Source: Tropicibacter naphthalenivorans (GTDB lineage: Bacteria > Pseudomonadota > Alphaproteobacteria > Rhodobacterales > Rhodobacteraceae). From it: a stretch of DNA of 64,000 nucleotides. A program made the position numbers and the translations under genes. The DNA lies in NCBI RefSeq assembly GCF_900176475.1, contig NZ_FWXX01000005.1, positions 186,001-250,000 of the forward strand. The letters are read 5' to 3'. Positions 29,325 to 39,050 of this stretch are shown piece by piece. A model generated the notes under the pieces. It was not told the DNA's origin. It was given only the letters and a program-made list of their open reading frames with translations, and searched no databases. Position 1 is the first letter of the stretch. Each line of letters opens with the position of its first letter.

Positions 29325-30985
29325 GCACTGAACGATTGATTTACCTCCCCCTTGGGGGCGCCGGCGAGATCGGCATGAACTGTTACGTCTATGGCTACGG
29401 CAAACCGGGCGAGGAACGCCTGATCGTGGTCGATATGGGCGTCGCTTTTCCGGATATGGACGGCACGCCGGGGGTGGACTTGATCATCCCGGACATCAGC
29501 TGGCTGCGTGAAAACCGCAACCGGATCGAGGCCGTCATCGTCACCCACGCGCACGAAGACCACGTGGGCGCGGTCGGCCACACCTTTGAAGCGCTCGGCG
29601 CGCCGATCTATGCGCGCGCGTTTACCGCGAATATCGCGCGTCACAAGCTCAAGGAGTATGGGGTTGAGGGCAAGGCCGTCCGCACCGTATCCCCTTGGCC
29701 GGAAACGGTAAAACTTGGGCCGTTCACGCTGGGCTTCCTGCCGATTTCGCACTCGATCCCCGAAAGCTCCGGGCTTGTGATCGACAGCCCGGCGGGCCGC
29801 GTGATCCATACCGGCGACTTCAAACTGGACACCACGCCCTTGGTCGGCGAGCCGTGGGACCCGGAGCTGTGGCGCGAAGTGTCCAAGGACGGGGTCAAGG
29901 CGCTGATCTGCGACTCGACCAACGTTTTCTCGCCCGAGCCGGGCCGCTCCGAGGCGTCGATCGGCAAGAACGTCGAAGAGCTGATCGCCGGGGCCGAGAA
30001 CATGGTTGTGGCGACGACCTTTGCGTCCAACGTGGCGCGCGTCAAAACGCTTGCGCAGGCGGGCGAGCGGGCTGGGCGGTCGATCTGCCTGATGGGCCGC
30101 GCCATGCGGCGGATGATCGAAGCGGCGGTGGAAACCGGCGTGCTTAGCGACTTTCCCAAGGTCATCAACACCGAGGACGCAGGCTCTATCCCGCGTGAAA
30201 ACCTGATGCTGCTGGTCACCGGCTCGCAGGGGGAACGGCGCGCGGCCTCGGCGCAATTGGCGCGCGGCAAGTTCCACGGGATCGAGCTGAAAGAGGGCGA
30301 TCTGTTCCTGTTCTCGTCGAAAACCATTCCGGGGAACGAGCGCGGCGTGATCCGCATCATCAACCAGCTCTCCGAGAAAGGCGTTGATGTCATTGACAAT
30401 TCCAACGACTACCACGTCTCGGGGCACGCCAACCGCCCCGATCTGGAAACCATGCAGGACGTGGTTCAGCCGCAGATCGTGGTGCCCATGCACGGCGAAC
30501 ATCGTCACCTGCGCGAGCATGTAAAACTGTCCGAGGCCAAGGGCCGCGCGGGCGTTCTGGCGGTGAACGGTATGATGATCGACCTCACCGGCAACGCGCC
30601 GAAGGTGGCCGAATACATCGAAACCGGGCGCACCTATCTGGATGGTTCGGTGCAGATCGGCGCGCTGGATGGCATCGTGCGCGACCGTATCCGCATGGCT
30701 CTGAACGGTCATGTGATCGTGACGGTGATCCTGGACGAGGACGACGAGCCGCTGGGCGAGCCGTGGTGCGAGCTGATGGGGCTGGCCGAGCAGGGGCGGT
30801 CCAACGCGCCGCTGGTTGACGTGCTCGAAGAGGACCTGTCGCAGTTCATGGGCCGCGCCGGGGACAAGACCCTGACCGACGACGACAAGCTCGAAGAGGG
30901 GCTGCGCCGCGTCACGCGCCAGACCTGCATGAACGAGATTGGTAAAAAGCCAGAGGTGACGGTGGTGGTCAGCCGCCTGTCCTAA
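29321..30985 (+). CDS. rnj: ribonuclease J
   Basis: A protein of 554 aa with a metallo-beta-lactamase core and beta-CASP insert. THAHEDHVGAVGH near residue 74 supplies the zinc ligands, SHSIPESSG and HTGDFKLD near residues 145 and 165 continue the core, and SGHAN and PMHGEHRHL near residues 368-392 are the beta-CASP motifs. It is a 5'-3' exonuclease and endonuclease for mRNA and rRNA. A strong terminator follows. Confidence 0.95.
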   Translation: MSTERLIYLPLGGAGEIGMNCYVYGYGKPGEERLIVVDMGVAFPDMDGTPGVDLIIPDISWLRENRNRIEAVIVTHAHEDHVGAVGHTFEALGAPIYARAFTANIARHKLKEYGVEGKAVRTVSPWPETVKLGPFTLGFLPISHSIPESSGLVIDSPAGRVIHTGDFKLDTTPLVGEPWDPELWREVSKDGVKALICDSTNVFSPEPGRSEASIGKNVEELIAGAENMVVATTFASNVARVKTLAQAGERAGRSICLMGRAMRRMIEAAVETGVLSDFPKVINTEDAGSIPRENLMLLVTGSQGERRAASAQLARGKFHGIELKEGDLFLFSSKTIPGNERGVIRIINQLSEKGVDVIDNSNDYHVSGHANRPDLETMQDVVQPQIVVPMHGEHRHLREHVKLSEAKGRAGVLAVNGMMIDLTGNAPKVAEYIETGRTYLDGSVQIGALDGIVRDRIRMALNGHVIVTVILDEDDEPLGEPWCELMGLAEQGRSNAPLVDVLEEDLSQFMGRAGDKTLTDDDKLEEGLRRVTRQTCMNEIGKKPEVTVVVSRLS

Positions 30986-30994
30986 AAGTTAATC

Positions 30995-31021
30995 AGCCCG
31001 CCCCAGTGGCGGGCTTTTTTA
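30995..31021 (+). terminator. intrinsic terminator after RNase J
   Basis: AGCCCGCC (30995-31002) pairs with GGCGGGCT (31008-31015) and is followed by a run of T. It ends the long nuo-birA-coaX-rnj series. Confidence 0.9.
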
Positions 31022-31082
31022 ATGGAACTTAACCTTCTCCGGCGGGTTGGGCGGATAACACGCCTGACTGTAGGAGAACAGA

Positions 31083-31508
31083 ATGATTGAAAAAGCCGGT
31101 TCCGCCAAATGGATGGGTGGCCTGAAAGATGGCAAAGGCACGGTGTCCACCGAGTCGACCGCCCTCAAGGAGCAGCCCTACGGCTTTAACACCCGCTTCG
31201 AAGACGGCGCGGGCACCAACCCCGAGGAATTGATCGGCGCGGCGCATGCCAGCTGTTTTTCCATGGCTCTGTCGATGATCCTAGGCGAGAGCGATCTTGT
31301 CCCCGACGAAATTTCGACCACGGCCAAGATCTACATGGATAAGAAAGACGGTGGCTTTGCGGTGGTGAAATCCCACCTGACCGTGGCGGCAAAAGTGCCG
31401 GGTGCCTCTGTCGAAGCCTTTGAAAAGGCGGCGCAAACCGCGAAAGAGAACTGCCCGATCTCCAAGCTGCTGGATTGCGAGATCACCATGTCCGCAGAAT
31501 TGGTTTGA
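31083..31508 (+). CDS. OsmC family peroxiredoxin
   Basis: A protein of 141 aa with the two redox cysteines of the OsmC family, in AAHASCFSMAL near residue 57 and ENCPISKLL near residue 124. It reduces organic hydroperoxides in the cytoplasm. AGGAG lies 6 bases before the ATG. It sits alone between two terminators, so it is probably its own transcription unit. Confidence 0.93.
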   Translation: MIEKAGSAKWMGGLKDGKGTVSTESTALKEQPYGFNTRFEDGAGTNPEELIGAAHASCFSMALSMILGESDLVPDEISTTAKIYMDKKDGGFAVVKSHLTVAAKVPGASVEAFEKAAQTAKENCPISKLLDCEITMSAELV

Positions 31509-31567
31509 TTTACGAGTTTTAACGAAAAGCCTTTGTCTACCTGTTCTGGTTACCCTTAACGAGTTGC

Positions 31568-31595
31568 GGGCGCGCCTTGACGGTGCGCCCGTTTT
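31568..31595 (+). terminator. intrinsic terminator after the OsmC gene
   Basis: GGGCGCGCC (31568-31576) pairs with GGTGCGCCC (31582-31590) with one G-T pair, followed by GTTTT. Confidence 0.75.
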
Positions 31596-31611
31596 CGCAT
31601 CAAAACATACA

Positions 31612-31640
31612 AAAACCGCCCCGATATTCGGAGCGGTTTT
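31612..31640 (-). terminator. bidirectional terminator between the OsmC and helicase genes
   Basis: AAAACCGC (31612-31619) pairs with GCGGTTTT (31633-31640). Flanking A and T runs allow it to act on both strands. It lies 19 bp past the helicase stop codon. Confidence 0.75.
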
Positions 31641-31658
31641 GTAAATTTTACCAAGGGC

Positions 31659-33095
31659 TTAGCTGGCGCGGCGCTCGTCAAAGCTCAGCGCGATAAAGTC
31701 GGGCAGGTGGTCGCCCATGCCAACCACGTTGTTGTCCCTGCGCCCACCGCGATCTTTGCCACGGGTGTCATTGCGATTGTCGCGGGTGTCCCGACGCGGC
31801 TCTTCGCGCTTTTCTGTGCGCGGCTCAGAGCGGGTTTCCACTTGGCGCTTGTCATCGGAGGACTTGCTGCGCGACCGCGAGCGACTGGATTTGCGCGGCT
31901 CATTCGTGTCCTTGGTCTCTTCCACTTTCTCGGCAGGGGCCTCGGTCTTGACCGGATTGTCGAGGCGCGGGATCTCTTTTTGGATCAGTTTTTCCACCGC
32001 ATCAAAGTACTTTTCATCGCGCGGCGTGCAGATGGTAAACGCCTTGCCCGAACGGCCTGCGCGGCCGGTGCGGCCAATGCGGTGGACGTAATCCTCGGCG
32101 TGGCTCGGCACGTCAAAGTTGAACACGTGGCTTACGGCCGGGATGTCCAGCCCGCGCGCCGCCACGTCCGAGGCCACGAGAATGCGCAGTTCAGAATCGC
32201 GGAAGGCATCCAGCGTCTTCATCCGCTGCGACTGGTCCAGATCGCCATGGATCGGGGCAGCGTTGTGGCCATATTTCTTGAGCGATTTCGAGACGATATC
32301 CACGTCGACCTTGCGATTGCAGAAGATGATCGCACGGTCGCAGCTGTCGCCCTCGGCGTCGATCAGGGCGCGCAGCACCTTGCGTTTCTCGGTGCCTTCG
32401 CGGTCTTTGCGCGAGGGCTTGAACACAACTGCACCTTGCGTGATGTTCTCGGATGCGGTGGCCTGACGCGCGACTTCGATGCGGGCCGGGGCCGAGAGGA
32501 ACGTGTTGGTGATCCGCTCAATTTCCGGCGCCATGGTGGCGGAAAAGAACAGCGTCTGGCGGGTAAACGGCACCAGGCCAAAGATGCGTTCGATGTCGGG
32601 GATAAAGCCCATGTCGAGCATCCGGTCGGCTTCGTCGATGACCATGATCTCGATGCCGGTCAGCAGCAATTTACCACGTTCAAAGTGGTCCAAGAGGCGG
32701 CCCGGCGTGGCGATCAACACATCGACGCCCTTGTCGATCAGCTGATCCTGTTCCTTGAAGGACACGCCGCCGATCAGCAACGCCTTGGTCAGTTTGACGT
32801 TCTTGGCGTAGGTGTCGAAGTTTTCGGCGACTTGCGCGGCCAGCTCGCGGGTTGGGCACAAAACCAGCGACCGGGGCATCCGGGCGCGGGCGCGGCCGCG
32901 GGCGAGCTTGGTGATCATCGGGAGGGTAAAGGACGCGGTCTTCCCCGTGCCGGTCTGGGCGATCCCCAGCACATCCTTGCCCTCAAGCGCCGGGGGAATC
33001 GCACCCGCCTGAATCGGAGTGGGCGATTCATAACCGGCCTCTTCGATGGCTTTGAGAACTTTGGGGCTGAGGTTCAGGTCAGAAAATTTTGTCAT
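31659..33095 (-). CDS. DEAD-box ATP-dependent RNA helicase
   Basis: A protein of 478 aa from the ATG at 33095 (MTKFSDLNLSP). Motifs are the Q motif PTPIQ, Walker A AQTGTGKT near residue 50, VIDEADRMLD near residue 153, FFSATM near residue 185 and HRIGRTGRAGR near residue 333. The final 100 residues are a basic, Arg/Ser/Asp-rich disordered tail typical of RhlE-like helicases. It probably unwinds RNA in ribosome assembly or decay. An in-frame extension to 33179 was not chosen because the family starts at this ATG. Confidence 0.94.
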   Translation of the reverse strand: MTKFSDLNLSPKVLKAIEEAGYESPTPIQAGAIPPALEGKDVLGIAQTGTGKTASFTLPMITKLARGRARARMPRSLVLCPTRELAAQVAENFDTYAKNVKLTKALLIGGVSFKEQDQLIDKGVDVLIATPGRLLDHFERGKLLLTGIEIMVIDEADRMLDMGFIPDIERIFGLVPFTRQTLFFSATMAPEIERITNTFLSAPARIEVARQATASENITQGAVVFKPSRKDREGTEKRKVLRALIDAEGDSCDRAIIFCNRKVDVDIVSKSLKKYGHNAAPIHGDLDQSQRMKTLDAFRDSELRILVASDVAARGLDIPAVSHVFNFDVPSHAEDYVHRIGRTGRAGRSGKAFTICTPRDEKYFDAVEKLIQKEIPRLDNPVKTEAPAEKVEETKDTNEPRKSSRSRSRSKSSDDKRQVETRSEPRTEKREEPRRDTRDNRNDTRGKDRGGRRDNNVVGMGDHLPDFIALSFDERRAS

Positions 33096-33289
33096 ATGTA
33101 TCCGATCGATGCGGACACTTTCCTGGCCCGCGCGTCTGTCTGGGATAGCCCTTTTGGCCCGGCGTCGCGCCGTTTGCATCCCCTGTGGGGGGGTCTTTAG
33201 TGAAAATGCCGTAAAAGGTCAATCAAAGCCTACGCCTGCGGGGCAATCGTGATGCTATATTCGTCCCAAAACGGAAACAAACGGTTAAT

Positions 33290-34240
33290 TCAGCTTGGAT
33301 TGTTTCCGGGGAAATGCTTCGCACGCAGGTCGTCCAGTTTCATAACGTGTCGACGCAGCAATCCATGGGCACTGAGTCTATCGCACAAGGGCTGATCCGC
33401 GACGCAGACTTCGTCAAAGAACGCGCGCAAGGCGGGCTCGCCGCCATCCTCTTCGATCACCGCAAACAGGTCGTGCAAGCTTAGCGCGCCATCCCGGCGT
33501 ACCTGCGGCTTTAGCTCGGATCGATACGACCCGCGCGCCAGTCTAAAGCGATAAGCGTTTATAAAATGCGCCCAACTGTCGGCGTGGAAGTGTCCAAGCT
33601 CAATACCGGGCAGGTCAGCTTGGCCAGGGTTTTGGACGCCGTTAAGGGTAACGTTATGTATCTTAATTTGTAGACCTTTGGTGCCCGGGCGAAAGAACAG
33701 CTTGCCGGCCACATGGGACAGGAAACCGCCGGACAAATGGGAGGCCCACATTGGAAAGCAATCCTCGGCGGCGCGGTGACGCTCGGCTTGATTTTGGTGG
33801 AAAGCTTTAAAGGCCGTCTCGCCGGGCGCGGTGCCGGTTCCATTTGCCAGCGCCTCGATCGGACGCACGCGGGCGCAGAGTGCTGAGGCGGGCAGGGCGG
33901 CCAATTGCGCGGCGACGGGGGTTTCCGACAAGAGGAATTCATCGGTGTCGATATGGGCCAGCCAATCGACCTCTGGCTTGCGGTTGTTGGCGTGGCGGGC
34001 GTTGATGCTTTGGCGGGCCTGATGCTTGTCCGGGCGTCCATTGCGCTTGGCCCAATAGGCTTTATCGGTTTGGACGACACGGATTTTAGGGTGGGATTTC
34101 AGCGCCCTAAAGGTGTCATGCGCATCGACATCCAAGTAGATGTACAGCCTGTGCGCGCCCTGTTCCAAATGCCATGCCGCGAACCGTTGGATCGCATCCA
34201 GAGGCGCATTGGTCGTGGTGACCGTTCCCCAAGTGGTCAT
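33290..34240 (-). CDS. glycosyltransferase family 2-like protein
   Basis: A protein of 316 aa. The N-terminal part (TTTNAPLDAIQRFAAWHLEQGAHRLYIYLD) and the metal-site segment DWLAHIDTDEFLL near residue 93 match the family 2/92 type of glycosyltransferase that adds sugars to surface glycans. It is closely related to the C-terminal 300 residues of the protein encoded upstream, including the LSHxxGKxFxRxG segment and the C-terminal FRxARGSYRxE region. The start overlaps the upstream gene by 4 bp. Confidence 0.85.
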   Translation of the reverse strand: MTTWGTVTTTNAPLDAIQRFAAWHLEQGAHRLYIYLDVDAHDTFRALKSHPKIRVVQTDKAYWAKRNGRPDKHQARQSINARHANNRKPEVDWLAHIDTDEFLLSETPVAAQLAALPASALCARVRPIEALANGTGTAPGETAFKAFHQNQAERHRAAEDCFPMWASHLSGGFLSHVAGKLFFRPGTKGLQIKIHNVTLNGVQNPGQADLPGIELGHFHADSWAHFINAYRFRLARGSYRSELKPQVRRDGALSLHDLFAVIEEDGGEPALRAFFDEVCVADQPLCDRLSAHGLLRRHVMKLDDLRAKHFPGNNPS

Positions 34241-35976
34241 GGCAGGCGTCCAAACACGCGGTGCACCGCGCCGTCGAAATCGAAGTCGTGGGTCAACAGC
34301 ATGTTGTGCTCGGACAGGCGTTCGCGCAACTCGGGCGTGTCGGCGCAGACCTCTTCGAAAAAGGCGCGCAGGCCTTCGTCGCCTTCTTCCTCCATGAGAA
34401 AATCGAACAGTTCGGATTGGCCAAGCTCGGGGCGCTCGTTGCGTTTACGGTAAGATCCACGCGTGCGTCGAAACTCTAGATGAGATCGGAAATGCTCCCA
34501 AGAGGGGGCGTGGAAATGCGCCAGCCAAATGCCCGGCGGACGGTGCCGATTGGACACTTCTTCCTTGTGCATTTTGAGCGCATGTATCCCTAAGCGGGTG
34601 TCGGGAATGCCGGTTCGGGCAAACACCTTGCCAGAGGTATGGGACAGGAAACCGCCGTATAGATGCAGTCCGAAGGTGGGGTAAACCTCTTGCAATATTG
34701 CTTTTTTCAGTCCGGCGTACTTGTGCGAGAACTTGAAGTGGCGCGGCTGGCCGTGTTCTGGCGCAAGGCATTCGGCAGGAGAGACACGCGCCGCGGCGGT
34801 GGCGGGCGGCATGGCTGCGAGAATTTCGTTAACGGGATTTTGCGCGATTAAGAACTCGTCGACATCGATATGCCCCAGCCAGTCAAGATCGGCTTCGCTG
34901 GCGCGCAGGGTGCGCGTGGCGTTAAAGGCTTGGCGCAGCTGGTGTTGATCCATGCGGCGCTTGCCGGAATTCTGCCAGTAGGTGTCATCGCACAGCGTGA
35001 CATGAACGCGCGGGTTCTGCTTGAGGAACCCGGCTGTGGAAGCATTTGGTTCATCAAGGTAAATGTGCAAAGCATCGGCGCCCAGCTCTAGATGGTGCGC
35101 GGCCCAGCGGGCGATTTGCGGCAGCGGCGCTCTGATCGTCGAGACCAGACCCCAGCGCAGGCTCTGAGGCGTCAGGTGCAGCCGGTCCACCGGAACGGGT
35201 GCGATATTCGAGCGTTTGTTCGTCTTGGCCGCGATCTGCTTCAACTTGCGCGTGCGCATGGTTTGCAACCGACGAAACAGCGTTCGATCGTCATGGATCA
35301 GCAAATCCAGCAGGTGATGCGCCAGCGGGGCGATCACTTGGTCGCCCTCGGCCTCTTGCCACAAACGCGCCAGCAGGTTCACATCGAGCCCGCCATTGGT
35401 GATGGAATAGGCGTCCATTTCCATCGGCAACGGGGCGCGGGTCTTTTCCAGCGTAAAGGGTTTTTCGGGCGGCTGACCCGAGTGTAACCTCTCGGATTCG
35501 TAGAGCTTCATCATCCCAAAGAGCGCCGTCAAAGACAGCCCGACGCTGCGCTGCGCAGGCGTCGTCCCATGATCCCCAAAGGTGGTGACGGCGGACACCA
35601 ACCACCGTTGGTTGAGATGCGCCAGCAGGTGCGCGCCGTGTTCGGCCCACAGCCGTTGGAACAAGGTCGGCGCGTGGTCAGGATAGCTGCGTTTGCGCAA
35701 ATGCGCGATCAGCAGGCCGTTGAGAAACACCAACTCGCTCTGCCCTTGCAGTTCTTCACGAAGTTGAAAGCACTTGCGGTGATAAGAAGAGCGAAACGGC
35801 GGGCCGAGAACGGGGTCGTCTTGGGGATCGGCGACGATCTGGTCGGCCATGGGCGCAAGGTCCAGGTCGAGCGGCGGGAGCGCTTCGCCCTCTGCATAGG
35901 AAAACGAGTCGCGGCGCGCCTCATACTGGGACAATAGGGCGGCCATACCGCCCTTATACGTGGGTGTTCTGCTCAT
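34237..35976 (-). CDS. two-part protein: unknown N-terminal region plus family 2-like glycosyltransferase
   Basis: A protein of 579 aa. Residues 1-265 are helical with no family recognised. Residues about 270-570 are a glycosyltransferase region with LGADALHIYLDEPN and LDWLGHIDVDEFLIA. This region is a paralogue of the 316-aa protein downstream, so the pair arose by duplication with gain or loss of the N-terminal region. Both are transcribed leftward with ATGA overlap. A role in capsule, O-antigen or exopolysaccharide assembly is inferred from neighbours. Confidence 0.83.
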   Translation of the reverse strand: MSRTPTYKGGMAALLSQYEARRDSFSYAEGEALPPLDLDLAPMADQIVADPQDDPVLGPPFRSSYHRKCFQLREELQGQSELVFLNGLLIAHLRKRSYPDHAPTLFQRLWAEHGAHLLAHLNQRWLVSAVTTFGDHGTTPAQRSVGLSLTALFGMMKLYESERLHSGQPPEKPFTLEKTRAPLPMEMDAYSITNGGLDVNLLARLWQEAEGDQVIAPLAHHLLDLLIHDDRTLFRRLQTMRTRKLKQIAAKTNKRSNIAPVPVDRLHLTPQSLRWGLVSTIRAPLPQIARWAAHHLELGADALHIYLDEPNASTAGFLKQNPRVHVTLCDDTYWQNSGKRRMDQHQLRQAFNATRTLRASEADLDWLGHIDVDEFLIAQNPVNEILAAMPPATAAARVSPAECLAPEHGQPRHFKFSHKYAGLKKAILQEVYPTFGLHLYGGFLSHTSGKVFARTGIPDTRLGIHALKMHKEEVSNRHRPPGIWLAHFHAPSWEHFRSHLEFRRTRGSYRKRNERPELGQSELFDFLMEEEGDEGLRAFFEEVCADTPELRERLSEHNMLLTHDFDFDGAVHRVFGRLP

Positions 35977-36072
35977 ATCGGCAAAGTGGCCGGATTGCGC
36001 AGATAGAGCAAGAGGAGAGGTAATTCACGCAAAGGGCTTCACAGGGGCGGGCCGGGGCGCTAAGGGGCGTTT

Positions 36073-37200
36073 ATGGCTTTGACATCGTTTGACCTAAAGG
36101 CCCGTGACGGGCGCGCGCGCACGGGGGTGATCACCACCCCGCGCGGAGAAATCCGGACCCCGGCGTTCATGCCGGTCGGCACTGCAGCCACCGTCAAGGG
36201 GATGCTGCCCGAAAGCGTGCGCGCGACCGGGGCGGACATCCTCTTGGGGAACACCTACCATCTGATGCTGCGCCCCGGCGCAGAGCGGGTGGCGCGTTTG
36301 GGCGGTTTGCACAAGTTCATGAACTGGGATCGGCCGATCTTGACCGACTCGGGTGGTTTTCAGGTGATGAGCCTGTCTGAGCTGCGCAAATTGACGGAAA
36401 AAGGCGTGACCTTCCGGTCGCATGTCGATGGCTCCAAGCATGAGCTGACGCCCGAGCGGTCGATGGAGATTCAAAAGCTTCTGGGCTCTGACATCGTCAT
36501 GGCGTTTGATGAATGCCCGGCGCTGCCTGCGGATCGCAAGCGTTTGACCGACAGTATGCGCCTGTCGATGCGGTGGGCGCAGCGGTCGCGTGATGCGTTT
36601 GGCGATCGGCCCGGGCACATGCTGTTCGGGATCCAGCAAGGCGGGCTCGAAGAAGACCTGCGCGCCGAAAGCGCCGAAGCCCTGAAAAACATCGGGTTTG
36701 ACGGCTACGCCATTGGCGGCTTGGCCGTGGGCGAGGGGCAAGAGGCCATGTTCGGCTGTCTCGATTTCGCGCCGGGGCAATTGCCCGAGGATAAACCGCG
36801 CTACCTGATGGGGGTGGGCAAGCCAGAGGATATTGTCGGCGCGGTCAAACGCGGCATCGACATGATGGACTGCGTTTTGCCGTCGCGATCCGGGCGCACC
36901 GGGCAGGCGTGGACCCCGCGCGGGCAGGTGAACCTCAAGAACGCGCGCCACGCCGATGATCCGCGCCCCTTGGACGAAAACTGCACCTGTCCGGCGTGCA
37001 CGTCCTATAGCCGCGCTTATCTGCATCATGTGTACCGCAGTGGCGAGATGATCGCCGGGATGCTGCTGACTTGGCATAACCTGCATTATTATCAGCAGCT
37101 TATGCAGGGAATGCGTGACGCGATCGAGGCCGGAACCTTTGTCGCTTTCGAGGCGGATTTCCAAGCGACGCGCGCCTTAGGCGACATCGAACGGCTCTGA
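36073..37200 (+). CDS. tgt: tRNA-guanine transglycosylase (queuine tRNA-ribosyltransferase)
   Basis: A protein of 375 aa. Visible are [16 protein letters not shown] near residue 93 with the active-site aspartate, [10 protein letters not shown] near residue 147, IQQGG, and the zinc site [16 protein letters not shown] near residue 305. It exchanges guanine for a queuosine precursor at the wobble base of GU(N) tRNAs. It stands alone among glycan genes and is divergent from the glycosyltransferases, with a 96-bp gap for both promoters. Confidence 0.96.
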   Translation: MALTSFDLKARDGRARTGVITTPRGEIRTPAFMPVGTAATVKGMLPESVRATGADILLGNTYHLMLRPGAERVARLGGLHKFMNWDRPILTDSGGFQVMSLSELRKLTEKGVTFRSHVDGSKHELTPERSMEIQKLLGSDIVMAFDECPALPADRKRLTDSMRLSMRWAQRSRDAFGDRPGHMLFGIQQGGLEEDLRAESAEALKNIGFDGYAIGGLAVGEGQEAMFGCLDFAPGQLPEDKPRYLMGVGKPEDIVGAVKRGIDMMDCVLPSRSGRTGQAWTPRGQVNLKNARHADDPRPLDENCTCPACTSYSRAYLHHVYRSGEMIAGMLLTWHNLHYYQQLMQGMRDAIEAGTFVAFEADFQATRALGDIERL

Positions 37201-37243
37201 TCGGGCCACGGGCTTTCCCGAATTTGGCCATGTTTACCCGCCA

Positions 37244-37269
37244 TCCTGCCCCTGAAGGTAGGGGCAGGA
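37244..37269 (+). other. hairpin covering the ribosome site of the sulfotransferase-like gene
   Basis: TCCTGCCCCT (37244-37253) pairs perfectly with AGGGGCAGGA (37260-37269) around a 6-nt loop, ending 2 bases before the ATG at 37272. The purine-rich ribosome site lies in the 3' arm. It could hold down translation or be the end of the tgt message without a T-run. Confidence 0.5.
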
Positions 37270-37271
37270 CG

Positions 37272-38228
37272 ATGACGCAGCTGTGGCTTCATATCGGGAC
37301 GCAAAAGACCGGTTCGACGGCGATTCAACACTTTGGCCAGGCGCAAGCCGCGTTTCTGGCGCGGCATGACGTGCAATTCGTGAAGCTGGTGCGGCGGTCC
37401 TCGCTGAACCGGCTGCCCAAAGCGCTGCGGCGCGGGGATCTCGACTTTGCCCGGCACGTGGGTGGCTTGATCGAAGAGGGCATCGCGCAGGCGACGGCCC
37501 GCAATATCGTGTTGTCGTCGGAAATGCTGTCGGCCAACGGGGTCGATCTGGCGCAGCTGGCGCAAATCCTGCCGAGCCTCACGCGCTTGCCTTTGAACAT
37601 CGTGGTGTACCTGCGCCGGCAGGATCGGTTCATGGAATCGCACTATCGGCAACGCGTCAAGAATGGGCGTTACGGGGGCCCCATCAGCAGCTACATCAAA
37701 GAGACGCGGGATGCGTATGGCGATTATGATCGGCTTCTAAGACGGTGGGAGGAGGGCTTTCCTCAGGCGCGAATATACGTGCGTCGGTTCGAGAAGGGTC
37801 ACTTGAAAGACGAAGATATAATAAGCGATTTCAATGCACTGCTAGGTGTTTCTCATGTGCCACATGAGCTGCGCGCCGCGCCGATCAACGCCTCGCCCAG
37901 CGATGAAATGCTGACTATGCTGCACTTGCTAAAGGCCGCAGGCGGCTATGATGTGGCGCGCTTGCGCAAGGCGGTTGAGGCGCGCTGCGGCGATTTGGGG
38001 CGTCAGGCGCGGCTGTTGTCCGCCGCGCAGGCGCGTGCCTTGATGGATTACTATGCCGCCAGCAATGAGGCGGTGCGCCAGCGCTATTTCCCCAAGGACG
38101 AGGCGTTGTTCGAGACCGATGATTTGAGGCAGGAAACGTCAGCAGATCAAGGCTTTACCGCGGATCAGCAGGCGATGATCGGCGCGCTGCTCGCGGCCAT
38201 TGCCGAGGCCCATGTGCGGGCGGCGTGA
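37272..38228 (+). CDS. sulfotransferase-like P-loop protein
   Basis: A protein of 318 aa. The N-terminal LHIGTQKTGSTAIQHF matches the PAPS-binding loop of bacterial sulfotransferase-like proteins, and VVYLRRQDRFMESHYRQ near residue 115 matches their 3'-phosphate region. It may sulfate a surface polysaccharide, given the glycosyltransferases on both sides. Its start follows tgt by 71 bp, with a hairpin over the ribosome site. Confidence 0.8.
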   Translation: MTQLWLHIGTQKTGSTAIQHFGQAQAAFLARHDVQFVKLVRRSSLNRLPKALRRGDLDFARHVGGLIEEGIAQATARNIVLSSEMLSANGVDLAQLAQILPSLTRLPLNIVVYLRRQDRFMESHYRQRVKNGRYGGPISSYIKETRDAYGDYDRLLRRWEEGFPQARIYVRRFEKGHLKDEDIISDFNALLGVSHVPHELRAAPINASPSDEMLTMLHLLKAAGGYDVARLRKAVEARCGDLGRQARLLSAAQARALMDYYAASNEAVRQRYFPKDEALFETDDLRQETSADQGFTADQQAMIGALLAAIAEAHVRAA

Positions 38229-38234
38229 CAGAAT

Positions 38235-39050
38235 TTAACGGAGCATCTCGCTCAGATCGCTGCGCAGCAGATCCCAGCCACCCGGACGCCAACCAAGATT
38301 GGTCAGCTTGTCGCAGATCAGCGGCTTTACGGGTGTGCCGGCGGGCGGCGGCGGGGCGGCGGGATTGCCGGTGATCATTTGCACCTCGGTCAGCAAATCA
38401 TGGCGATCGACCACAATATCCGACGCATGAACCGGCCCGGAAATATCATTTTGGATCAGGAGGTTGCAGGCCTCGGCCAAATCAGTGCCATGCACTTCGG
38501 TCCCGCGTCGAGGGGGAATAGGGCGCCCGCTTTGGTAGTCGTCGAACAGGGGGCGCCACTTGTGCTGTGGGCCCGGCCCGTAAACGCCCGTGGCGCGCAG
38601 GGCAATCCCGCGAAAGCGGTGGGCGCTAAGATCCTGTTCGCATTGGACTTTCACTTGACCATAAAGCGAGGAGGGGCGCGGTTGCAGCTCTTCGGTCAGC
38701 GGCGTGCCCTGCGGCACATCATCAAACACGGCGCGCGTCGACAAAAAGATCACCGTCTGCACATGCGCCTTGGCGGCGTTGCGGAACAGGCGCTGAGTGC
38801 CGTGTAGATTGGCGTGCACAAATCCTTGTGGATCGTTGCCTTCACCACCGCGATATTTGCCGGGTTCATGGGTAAAGCCGGCATGGATCAGCACGTCGAT
38901 CCCTGACAGGTCAATGTCTTGATCTGCAAGATCCCACGTGACGTGTCTGTCAGACGCCTTGGTCCGGCCAAACGTCGTCACCTCACCCGCCAGACCGCGC
39001 AGCAAAAACTGGCCAACCAGGCCCGACGCTCCGGTCAGGGCGATCCTCAT
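38235..39050 (-). CDS. NAD-dependent epimerase/dehydratase family protein
   Basis: A protein of 271 aa from the ATG at 39050. The N-terminal MRIALTGASGLVGQFL is a Rossmann TGxxGxxG motif; SSLYGQVKVQCEQ near residue 140 has the YxxxK catalytic pair, preceded by a serine in FLSTRAVF. It is an extended SDR acting on a nucleotide sugar or similar compound. It overlaps the upstream GT8-like gene by 4 bp, so the two form an operon. Confidence 0.88.
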   Translation of the reverse strand: MRIALTGASGLVGQFLLRGLAGEVTTFGRTKASDRHVTWDLADQDIDLSGIDVLIHAGFTHEPGKYRGGEGNDPQGFVHANLHGTQRLFRNAAKAHVQTVIFLSTRAVFDDVPQGTPLTEELQPRPSSLYGQVKVQCEQDLSAHRFRGIALRATGVYGPGPQHKWRPLFDDYQSGRPIPPRRGTEVHGTDLAEACNLLIQNDISGPVHASDIVVDRHDLLTEVQMITGNPAAPPPPAGTPVKPLICDKLTNLGWRPGGWDLLRSDLSEMLR

